From Mercurialis annua (lineage: Eukaryota; Streptophyta; Magnoliopsida; Malpighiales; Euphorbiaceae): 64,000 nt of DNA. Below the pieces are notes generated by a model that worked only from the letters and a program-made list of their open reading frames with translations, searched no databases and had not been told where the DNA came from. Shown piece after piece: positions 22,646 through 31,801 of this stretch. The stretch is from NCBI RefSeq assembly GCF_937616625.2, contig NC_065573.1:13221001-13285000 (forward strand). The letters run 5' to 3'. A program made the position numbers and the translations under genes. Numbering within the stretch: the stretch's first letter is position 1; every line of letters begins with the position of its first letter.

Positions 22646-25600
22646 AGATATTGTTCTGGAATTGTCAAGGGTTGGGGAACCCCTTGACAATTCAGCAGCT
22701 TTGCAAGATTTGCAAAGATAATTCTCCAGCGGTTCTCATTTTGGCAGAAACGAAGAACACTCAAGCAAAAGTGACGCAAATGACTAAAGCTTTAAAATTT
22801 GAAAACCAGTTTGTCATGGAGTCAAGGGGTCTTTCAGGGGGCATTGCTATCTTTTGGGGATCGAATGTCCAAGTTACCATCCAGCAATCAGACTCCTTTT
22901 TTGTAGCTATGACCATAGATTTATCTCATATGTCTAGTTTTGATTTGGTAGCATGTCATTTGAGTACAAAGCAATCTTGTAGAGATGGCCAAATTCAAAG
23001 CTTAGCTAGTCTTCAGTATAGCTTAGGAGCCTCCTATGTTTTTTTGGGGGATTTTAATGAAGTGCTTAGTCAGGACGATAAATTAGGAGGTCTCCCTTTT
23101 GTTCCTTCCCATCATGTAATCTTCAAGGATTTTATATCCAAGTTAAATATGTCCAGTTTAGATTACATAGGGTGTGATTTTACTTGGAGTAACAAGCGCC
23201 CATATCCTCTCCTCATTCAAGAAAGAATTGATCGATGCTTCGCAAATTCTGACTGGATTCATCGCTTTAGCAATGGCAAATATTATCATCTTGACGACAT
23301 AGGATCCGATCACTGCCCTATCCTCCTTGATACAGACATATCAATAACACGGTCATCAGGATCCTTTCACTTTGATAAATCTTGGATTCACAACCAGGAG
23401 ATCATTGCTCTAGTAGAATCTACATGGCAAACTCACTACACGGGCAGTCCAATGTATCGCATATTCCAGAAGTTGAAGGAGTGCCGCCATAAAATCGTAA
23501 GATGGAAGCAGAAAAATATGTGCAATGCAGATTCTAAAATTAAGTCACTAACCTACAAGTTGAGGAAAGAGCGACATCAACAACCGCATCTCATTCAATG
23601 GAACCTCATTTGGGACCTAGAGGACAAGCTGTTTATTGCTCGCAATGAGGAGGAGTTATATTGGAAGCAAAAATCCCGTCAGTCATGGCTGCAGCGAGGG
23701 GATAAAAATACAAAATATTTCCATGCTTCCACTCTTCTTCGTAGGCGCCGAAACCATATTGCAGGATTGTTGGATCATAATAACACTTACCACTCTCAAA
23801 CCTCTAGCATCCACCATCTTATAGTGGATTTCTTCAAAAATCAATTTACCTCCTCTAACCCAGGATCCATGTCATCAGAAAGTGCTTTTCCGAATCAGGT
23901 TACTCATATCATGAATGCCTCCCTTTGCAAGCCAGTGTCAGACTTAGAGATTCGTGATGCAGTTTTCTCAATTAATCCTTCTAAAGCACCAGGAAGCGAT
24001 GGATTCACTTCCTTATTTTTCCAGCACTTTTGGTATGTCATAGGGAGTGATATTACTACGTCAATCAAGCTGTTCTTTCAGGGAGGTCACATGCTCCGAA
24101 GCTTTAATCATACAATTATTACCTTAATTCCCAAAACCGCCAAGCCTCTTAGAGCTTCAGATTACCGTCCAATCAGCCTGTGTACAGTGTTCTACAAGAT
24201 TATCTCTAAAATAATCACTCTGAGGCTTCAAAAAATCCTTCCTTCGCTCGTTTCCCAGCAGCAGAATGCTTTCACCAAGGGCCGGTCAATTGCTGATAAT
24301 ATTCTGATATCTCATGAGATTATCCACTATTTAAAAAACAAGCAATCTGGAAATCAGCATTTCATGGCTCTGAAGTTGGATATTGCAAAAGCGTATGATA
24401 GCTTGGAATGGTCCTACATAAAGGTTATCCTTCAATTGTGGGGATTTCATGGAATCTTTATTCATTGGGTTATGGAATGCATCCAATCTGTTTCATATTC
24501 TATCAGAATAAATGGATCTTGTCAAGGCTTTGTGTCTCCGAGCAGAGGGATTCGGCAGGGTGACCCCTTATCCCCTTTGATCTATGTTCTTTGCTCAGAG
24601 GGTCTTACCCATTATCTCAATTTAGCGATCCAGGCCAAGACGCTCCATGGCATAAAGCTCAATTATCGTTGCCCAATGATTACCCATCTCCTCTTTGCGG
24701 ATGACACAATAATTTTCTCTAGGGCTACTCTGGCGGATATTCAATCGATTGGCTCTCTCCTTAATCAGTATGCAGCAGTAAGTGGTCAGTGCATTAATTT
24801 TCATAAATCTACGGTCCTGTTCAGTTCCAATACGGACGCCCACCAACGAACTCTGTTTTCTGAAATGTTGCGTATTCCACAAAATGCCTGTCAAGAAAAA
24901 TATTTGGGTCTTCCTTTTCAAATCATGCGATCCAAAAAGCATTCTTTCGCCCCGATTTTAGCCGCGATTTCTGCAAAATTACAAGGGTGGAAGGAGCAGT
25001 TCATTTCGTCGGCAGGAAAAGAAATTCTGATCAAAGCTGTTGCTACGGCCATTCCTATCTTTGCAATGATGTCCTTTCAAATTCCTAAAACTCTTTGTAA
25101 TCGCATTCAGCAAATCATCAGACAGTTCTGGTGGGGTCAGAAAAAGGATGAGAGGAAAATGAACTGGATCTCTTGGTCAACCATGTGTACTCGCAAGTGG
25201 GAAGGGGGATTGGGCTTTAAGGATCTCCGGGTATTCAATAAAGCTCTTTTGGCAAAGCAATTCTCAAGAGTAATGTCTAACAAAGAATCCCTCTTATACA
25301 AAGTATATGAAAGTAAGTATTTTCCGATGTCTTCCATAAGGACAGCTAAATTAACCGGAAGGCCTTCGTGGGGTTGGAGAAGTCTTCTCCAAGGGAGGGA
25401 GTTACTGCAGCAAGGTCTTATCTGGCATATCTCTAGCGGAGACCAAGTTCGGTGCCAGAAGGACCCGTGGGTACCAGGTCAATATCCGTTTACTCCTCGG
25501 TGTAATCCAACCACAAGGGATATCCCTGAATTTGTGTCCGATCTTATTGATCCCTGGACCAGAGATTGGAAATCAGAGTTAATTCTGCAGCTCTACCACA

Positions 25601-26700
25601 GGGAGGATGCTTTGCAAATTCTGGCTCTTCCCCTTCCTCTTTGGCCCCAGGGAGATGAGCTCATGTGGTATTTCACTGAGGATGGCAAGTACACGGTCAA
25701 GTCTGGATACCATCTAGAGTACAACAATGGTTTTCGGGAATATCGCTCTCTCATTCCATCATTCAAAAAATCGGACTGGCAATTCTTGTGGGGTCTCCAC
25801 ATTCCTTCAAAGATCAAAGTTTTTATTTGGCGTTGTCTGCATAATGGTATTCCCTCAGCATCAGTGCTTCATCAAAGACTGCAAACGTGTTCAAAATGTC
25901 CCTTCTGCGAAGAAACAGAAACTTTAATTCACCTGCTTTTTCTCTGCCCCCGTTCCAAATTAATATGGTTCCTTTCTCCTTTCCACCTCCATCCAGACAG
26001 ACTTCAGCATGGCAGTTTTTCAGAGATATGGTTGTGTAGCATTTCAGATCTGAAAAATATTCAAACAGAAGAATTGAATATTCCTCTCTTTTGTTTCCTG
26101 TTATGGCACGTGTGGAAGTCCCGTAATAACTCCATTTTCAAGGGGCTTTCAGATCCAGTGGAGTCGGTCATATCTCTTTCCATGGAGGCAGCTATTGATT
26201 TTTCATTAGCAGAGAAGTTACTGGCTGATCCCAAGAAGAATTTACATCATAAGGTCTTCCAGCCACCAGTTGCGCTAGATCCTCAATTTATAAAATTAAA
26301 CTACGATGCGGCAGTGGACAGGTCAAAGCAGCACGGTTTCATCGGTGTCGTCGCCTCAGATGACTCAGATTCTCTAAAGGGGAAATTCTCATCCTTTTTC
26401 CGCTACATTTGGGATCCTGGAATCTTAGAATGTTTGGCTCTGAGGGAAAGTATGAAGTGGGCAATCCAGAACGGTTGGAAAAATGTTGTTTTTGAGGGAG
26501 ATGCTCTTCAAATATCCACTATCATTAATAGCCACTGTTGTACGAGGGCTAGTCTCAAGGGTATTTGTCAAGATATCTGGCATCTAAAGCAATACTTCAA
26601 CAGCACCCGGATCCAATACGTTCCGCGCCAGAAAAATAAAAAGGCCCATAACTGGGTTCAGGAGGTCAAACGGCTTACCACTTTCAGGGGGTTTAATTAG
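22642..26700 (+). CDS. LINE ORF2: endonuclease, reverse transcriptase, zinc finger, RNase H
   Basis: A 1,352-residue uninterrupted ORF. The N-terminal apurinic-type endonuclease spans about 1-230 (NCQGLGN start, AETKN, GDFNEVL near 136, SDHCPIL near 222). Reverse transcriptase spans about 440-740 (KLDIAKAYDSLEW near 577, GIRQGDPLSPLIYVL, catalytic LLFADDTIIF near 685). A zf-RVT domain follows at about 1030-1120 (KVFIWRCLHNG, CPFCEETETLIHLLFLC). The plant-type RNase H at 1210-1345 keeps KLNYDAAVD, LECLALRESMKWA and VFEGDALQI. The protein nicks target DNA and copies the RNA in place. All catalytic motifs I can check are intact, which is unusual in a window otherwise full of decayed elements. 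Confidence 0.95.
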   Translation: MKILFWNCQGLGNPLTIQQLCKICKDNSPAVLILAETKNTQAKVTQMTKALKFENQFVMESRGLSGGIAIFWGSNVQVTIQQSDSFFVAMTIDLSHMSSFDLVACHLSTKQSCRDGQIQSLASLQYSLGASYVFLGDFNEVLSQDDKLGGLPFVPSHHVIFKDFISKLNMSSLDYIGCDFTWSNKRPYPLLIQERIDRCFANSDWIHRFSNGKYYHLDDIGSDHCPILLDTDISITRSSGSFHFDKSWIHNQEIIALVESTWQTHYTGSPMYRIFQKLKECRHKIVRWKQKNMCNADSKIKSLTYKLRKERHQQPHLIQWNLIWDLEDKLFIARNEEELYWKQKSRQSWLQRGDKNTKYFHASTLLRRRRNHIAGLLDHNNTYHSQTSSIHHLIVDFFKNQFTSSNPGSMSSESAFPNQVTHIMNASLCKPVSDLEIRDAVFSINPSKAPGSDGFTSLFFQHFWYVIGSDITTSIKLFFQGGHMLRSFNHTIITLIPKTAKPLRASDYRPISLCTVFYKIISKIITLRLQKILPSLVSQQQNAFTKGRSIADNILISHEIIHYLKNKQSGNQHFMALKLDIAKAYDSLEWSYIKVILQLWGFHGIFIHWVMECIQSVSYSIRINGSCQGFVSPSRGIRQGDPLSPLIYVLCSEGLTHYLNLAIQAKTLHGIKLNYRCPMITHLLFADDTIIFSRATLADIQSIGSLLNQYAAVSGQCINFHKSTVLFSSNTDAHQRTLFSEMLRIPQNACQEKYLGLPFQIMRSKKHSFAPILAAISAKLQGWKEQFISSAGKEILIKAVATAIPIFAMMSFQIPKTLCNRIQQIIRQFWWGQKKDERKMNWISWSTMCTRKWEGGLGFKDLRVFNKALLAKQFSRVMSNKESLLYKVYESKYFPMSSIRTAKLTGRPSWGWRSLLQGRELLQQGLIWHISSGDQVRCQKDPWVPGQYPFTPRCNPTTRDIPEFVSDLIDPWTRDWKSELILQLYHREDALQILALPLPLWPQGDELMWYFTEDGKYTVKSGYHLEYNNGFREYRSLIPSFKKSDWQFLWGLHIPSKIKVFIWRCLHNGIPSASVLHQRLQTCSKCPFCEETETLIHLLFLCPRSKLIWFLSPFHLHPDRLQHGSFSEIWLCSISDLKNIQTEELNIPLFCFLLWHVWKSRNNSIFKGLSDPVESVISLSMEAAIDFSLAEKLLADPKKNLHHKVFQPPVALDPQFIKLNYDAAVDRSKQHGFIGVVASDDSDSLKGKFSSFFRYIWDPGILECLALRESMKWAIQNGWKNVVFEGDALQISTIINSHCCTRASLKGICQDIWHLKQYFNSTRIQYVPRQKNKKAHNWVQEVKRLTTFRGFN

Positions 26701-27301
26701 TATGTTCCTTTGTTTTTGTGTTCTATTTTGTTTTCTATCTCTTCGTTGTTATTTTTTCTGTATCTCCGACAAAAAAAAAAAAAAAAAAAAAACTTCCAAG
26801 CTTCATAACTCACTCATTCCTTAATCAAATTTAGTGATCTTGGTGTCTATGGAAAGAGGAGAGGAAGACCTACTGATCTAAAGCTTCAATTTAAGGTAAG
26901 GATGACAATTTTTGGTTAGGATTTTCGGAATTTGGGGCTGTTCCATGTTCATGTATTGGTAATGGATTGTATCACTTGTAGATTCTTCGTTAGACATCGG
27001 AATTGAATGATTTTTGCGGCAACGGAAAGAGGAGAACCATACCTACTGATTGAGCCCAATAAATCAAGGTATAAATCTAATCTTAAGGTTAGGGTTACTG
27101 CTGTATATTCTGTTTTAATGATAAAGGTTGAAAGTGATGTTTATAAGCTTAGAATTAATAGTTTTGGCATGATTTTGGTTAGTTTTAAGCTAAAATTAAA
27201 TGGATGGTTGAGTGAGGTTGTGAGAGTTGTGTTTGGGTTGACGATTGGTGAGATTAATTTGGTGTTTTGTGGCTGTTTGTCCAGCCATGGTGGCCGGATT
27301 A

Positions 27302-27402
27302 CTCACCGTGCCGAAGTACGGTGAGCTGCTGCCGTGAGCAGCAGCCCTGGTGCGACGCACCAGGGCATTGGCCGGCCCCTCCCTTGTCAAAACAGGGGAG
27401 GG
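27302..27402 (+). repeat. GC-rich cluster of four hairpins in the LARD LTR (5' copy)
   Basis: The stems are CTCACCGT/ACGGTGAG (27302-27325), GCTGCTGC/GCAGCAGC (27325-27345), an 11-bp stem GCCCTGGTGCG/CGCACCAGGGC around a single A (27344-27366), and CCCTCCC/GGGAGGG (27377-27402). The flanking DNA is AT-rich, so the block stands out in composition. The 3' LTR copy lies at about 33015-33116. Confidence 0.8.
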
Positions 27403-28815
27403 CTGAGTTGAGGGGGAGGGGGCTGATGCCACCCTCCGTTCGTGTTCGAATGCGTAATTGTTTCGATAGTTAACGGAGTTACGAAACTAGGAATCAAACT
27501 TGATGTAAAAGCGGTTTTTAGGATAAAATGTTAATGATTTGAAATTGGTATCGGTTAGGCATTATGGCATGGTTAGGAATGAATATGTAGGTTATAATAT
27601 TGTATTTTAGGCTGTTTTAGATCGACTAAAACGATTAAAAGGCTAATGGTATTAATAGACGTTTAAACTAAGAACATCAATGACGTAAGTAACGTTAAAA
27701 ATGAAATGTTGAATTTAATAAATAAAATGGTTATAGGAAATTTATTAGGGCTGTACTAAATGTATTATAAGGTTAATAAAATAGTCATGTTAAACAAATT
27801 GTAAAATGTTGTTTTTGTAACATGTCCGAATCGAATATGAATCGATAGGCGACGCTTGGTGAATTAAGTCACGTTTCGATTAAGATTAAGGCTGAACTTA
27901 AAGTAAGGATACTAAGGGTTATATAAGCTATTTTAAACTCAAATTGCTGAGGAAAATATATTAAGGCCAAACATTTTGAGATTTAAAAACGAAAAGGTGA
28001 TATTGACGTAACAACGCAACGAAGCGAATTTAGACATTTGAGCGAGTTTTATAGGATTGATTGGGCATTATAGATGGGTTTAAGTTAAGAAGACTTAACT
28101 TAATATAGTAATTAATAGTTTTGATTTTATAATGCCAATGAGATATAAATGTATTTTGAACCTCGTTTGTAACAGACAAACCGAGAGGCGAAGGGATCGA
28201 CGGTTTTGGCCTAGGAGTATTCGGCCAAGACTAATGCGTATAAACAATTTGGATTGGAAAGCAAGGAGTGAGTATACTTTACTCTCGCGTATTATTACGC
28301 TATAAGCATACTATTAAATATTTTATTTATAAGTTATAAAAACACATCGCATTATATGATGATTTGCTGTGATTTGAAATTGTATGAACTAAATGGTTAT
28401 TCTACCGTGAGATACACGGAGTATGAATTATTATATATACATAGATGAGTATATACATATGTATACTAATAGTTTATGTTTGATAGTTAAATTGTGAATT
28501 GATTTATTATATACTTGAGAATGAATTACATGTTTGGTGTTGGATCAAATTGTGTAGTGTTTTGTTGTTGTTTGTTCTATGTTTGAAATTTTGTATATCG
28601 TTTTGTTGCTATTTGTTCTATGCTTGAAAATGATGTGTGATCCGAAGAAACATGCTACCTATTGGGCGTCAATAGGCCGTGTGATCACCGGTGTCTGTAA
28701 GAGTCTAGATATGTGTATATAGAAATGTTTGATATGAGCTCATTAAATGTTGATCATATTGATGACTATGAAATGGAATATGTTTGGGTATCGGAAAGGA
28801 GGATTATAATTTTGG

Positions 28816-28998
28816 CAGATACGAGGTAACTCGGTCGAACTATCTCGGGACCCGTATCTGGTGAGTAACTCGGTTGAACTATCTCGGGACTCACACCATG
28901 GGATTAAGCAGTGGCATGATGTAACTCGGTTGAACTATCTCGGGACTATGCCACGTGGTAACGAGTAACTCGGTTGAACTATCTCGGGACCGTACCAC
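28816..28998 (+). repeat. Four hairpins with a shared loop and different stems (5' LTR copy)
   Basis: The loop word TAACTCGGTTGAACTATCTC (the first copy has TCGGTCG) occurs four times. It is enclosed by CAGATACG/CGTATCTG (28816-28860), GTGAG/CTCAC (28861-28894), GTGGCAT/ATGCCAC (28911-28954) and GTGGTA-A-CG/CGTACCAC (28955-28998). Stem sequences differ between modules while pairing is kept, as expected for selected RNA or single-strand DNA structure. Confidence 0.85.
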
Positions 28999-29577
28999 TT
29001 GGATAAAATTGATTTGATATGAAAACGATACATGTTAGGAAAGGTTAGGAGTTTAAGATTAAGGTTTCTTTCGGATCAATTCTTTGTTTGAAATATAATG
29101 ATATTATGTTTGTTTGAATAAATGATTTTCACTTGCGATGTTATTTTGTGATAATACTGTTAGTAAGGTATATCTCACTCAGCTTAAGCTGACCCCGTGG
29201 TTTTTAAACATTTCAGGTACCTAGACTTGGAGTGACTAGAAGTCCATTGTTTTGCCGGGAGTCTGTCTTGCCATATATAGTCCGACTTCCGTGATCGCTG
29301 CAGTAGTACATTGTGTGACCAGTCATGACCTATGATTTATAGTGTTGGAAAATATTTATAACTGCTGTTGTGTATAACATGAATATTGTAAGGATGTTAG
29401 GTTTATGCAGTCAGTGTTTATAAAATGACTATCAATGTTTTCATAATTAAATGCTTCCGTGTTATAACATAATTGCGAAAAATTTATAGTGAATTTCAGG
29501 CTTGCTACGGGATTCGGAACTATAATTCCCATTCCCTAGCGCCGGTCGCGGCCCTCGATTTTGGGTCGTGACAAAGG

Positions 29578-29589
29578 TGGTATCAGAGC
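29578..29589 (+). other. Primer-binding site, initiator-Met tRNA type
   Basis: TGGTATCAGAGC lies four bases after the LTR end and is complementary to the 3' end of plant initiator methionine tRNA, the standard minus-strand primer of many plant LTR elements. Confidence 0.92.
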
Positions 29590-31787
29590 AGTTGGTCCAG
29601 TTACCACTGCCAGTCTATTAAAAGTGTCTATTTGACCTTAAGTACCTAGGAACTACTGCAGCGTATAGAGTCGAGCCTTATTGACTATATGTGTTTGATT
29701 GAAATGTTTGTGTCGTTTTGCTTTAATATGCGATTGATTTGATTCACGTGTTCACGTGAATAGTATAAGTTGTGTGTTGCATATTTCATATGGTTAATTG
29801 CTTTGTTTTGCTATATGATTGATCGTAATTGTGTTTGATCGATATGGTGTGCATATAATAAATAGTATATCGTGTAGGCATTGCCTATAGAAATAGATTA
29901 TGATAAACTGTGTTTATTAGAATTTATCCTATGCATAGTTTATAATATAACAATTGAACGAAAAATACATAAAACACATAAAATACATATATCGTCAAAC
30001 GTAATTCCTAATATTACGTTTTATCTATCACGAAGGATGGTAAGCGATTAGTAAATAAAGATTGTTGTGAAGAATCGATATGTATGCCTAAGGGCTACGA
30101 GATACAAGTATGTGGTCGAGAAGATGGATCGTAAAGATAAATGGACATTAGAAGGTATCGAGCGGGATGTTTGATTTGAAGTGTTGGAGAGGAATATTTT
30201 TAGTTGTGAAATACTTAGGTAAGGGTTAACGGACGGCGAAACTTCCAATATCAAAATCATAATAAATTCCAATAAATGATAATAAAAGCCAATAATGTCG
30301 CAGAGTGTGTAATCTGGAGGGACTTACGGTTTTGCAAATGATGCGAAGATCTTATGTTTTTTTTACAGTGCAATTGTGCTCAGACATTGCATAATCATAA
30401 TCACGTTAGCAATGCATACAATTTTTATACGAAAAATATTTTTCAAAATATAGGTCATGCATCATATTTGTACAACGATGAAAGAAAACGTGATTTTTAT
30501 CGAGCAACTCTTTAGTAATGAGAGATGTCATCACTCTGAGCTACAATTGTACTAAAGTTTTTAAAGCGATTTGAAATCAAATGACCAGTTTGAAATGGCC
30601 GGCCAAATCAATCAAAGATGATTGGAAATTTTGTTTTGTTTTGTAAGAGAACTCTGATGTAAAGCCCTGCGACAATAATAAAAATATGAACATATGTGAT
30701 AAATTGTACCCCAATAAAAGAATTGAGCCTAAATAATAATAAAACGTTATGGAATCGATCGAGATGAGTAATAAGAGGTGTCGATGAAATACTTATGATT
30801 GTACTTATAAAAGGCTAAGACGAAGAGAAAGTAAGAAGCGTAAAATGAAAGGAATAAAACGTAAAGACCCGAAAAGAATGCGGGACACGAGTAGTATTGA
30901 GAAGAATTGGATAATACGCGTTTAACGCTTAATACTTGATTAGAGTAAACGTAGAAAGGGAGAAAAATGTGGTATTAGAACTCGATTATTACTAATCGAA
31001 ATTAATGGATGTAAGTAGATGGTATTGTATAGATTGAATTTGGATAATTCAATCAAGGCATGGTTAAATTAAATTTGTTGTCTTTAAACCTTAAGAGTGA
31101 GTGAAAAACACGAAATTAAAGGAAGGATAAAAGTGTTGAGATGGTGTCAACTTTGAGGACGTTTTTTTTGGAAGTCAAGGAAATCTCGGAAGTAAGTCGA
31201 GTCTCAATGAAAGTTGTAGACGAAATAATAAAATATGGGAATGCTGAATTAAATTCAGCTCAAGAAATTTTTAAACGTTTGATTGATCCACTTAATTAGC
31301 GGCCTAAAGGACTTGCAAGTGCAATTCCAAAGCTACCTCATGGAAGCAATTTCAGCGCAAGTTTTCGACATTATCAAGGATTATTTTGAACTCGATGTTC
31401 AAATGAAAGTTGAAGATGGCATTGAGGACTATAAGACTGCCAACTTTTCTTAACAAACGAGCTACTCGACAAAAGCAATTTTAAGGGTCAAAATTGACCA
31501 GAAGAGCAATTTTGGATAAGTTAAAAATAACTTAAGACATTAAGTTATTCAATTAAAGTGTTCTAAATTAATCAAATTAAGATTTTGATTAATAAATAAA
31601 GGACAATATAAGGATGTTTAAAAGTTGTATCAAGTACGATACAAAATAGATACGACGACTGAAGTACCGCGGAGGAGCGACAAGTCTACGCGTGACAGAA
31701 ATCACGAGGAAAAACGTATAAGGAGATAGTAGAAAGTTTACCTAAGAAGGTACTTAAAGTATTGGAAAATTCGAGGACGAATTTTTA

Positions 31788-31801
31788 TAAGGGGGGAAGA
31801 A
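31788..31801 (+). other. Polypurine tract of the LARD-like element
   Basis: AAGGGGGGAAGAA directly precedes the 3' LTR start TGTAATACC at 31802. Confidence 0.9.

Larger units (their letters stand above)
20334..26790 (+). mobile_element. Full-length plant L1-type LINE with two open ORFs
   Basis: Compared with the uninterrupted 3' LTR, the insertion sits after GTCAACTTC. AACTTC is repeated on both sides (20328-20333 and 26791-26796), a short target duplication. The element has a 5' leader, ORF1 (20408-22645), ORF2 (22642-26700, overlapping ORF1 in an ATGA), a short 3' UTR and about 20 A residues. No stop or frame change interrupts either ORF, so it could encode functional proteins. It is younger than the LTR element that holds it. 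Confidence 0.93.
19625..29573 (+). mobile_element. 5' LTR of the LARD-like element, interrupted by a LINE
   Basis: Starts TGTAATACCCCGTACG and ends GGGTCGTGACA. A TATA-like run (ATAAATATATATAGG, about 20222-20237) precedes a probable transcription start. A GTAAGGATG donor-like word near 26896 and a TTTCAGGTACC acceptor-like word near 29214 suggest a spliced leader. A GC-rich hairpin cluster (27302-27402) and four conserved-loop hairpins (28816-28998) are listed separately. Confidence 0.9.
29574..31801 (+). other. Internal domain of the LARD-like element, non-coding
   Basis: The 2.2 kb holds the PBS at its start and the purine tract at its end. No ORF with a gag, protease, RT, RNase H, integrase or chromodomain signal was found in any frame. 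The longest ORF (30048-30272, minus) shows no domain. The element must rely on proteins supplied by a relative. Confidence 0.85.

Noticed and set aside
27007..27473. Plus-strand ORFs in both LTRs (105 and 68 codons)
   Set aside because: Kept in both LTRs by recency of insertion, not by selection; they end in the hairpin cluster and match no family.
28826..28990. Four evenly spaced near-identical 24-bp repeats, CRISPR-like at first sight
   Set aside because: Plant nuclear context, spacers that form stems around the repeats, identical arrangement in both LTRs, and no cas genes. It is an LTR-internal structured repeat.
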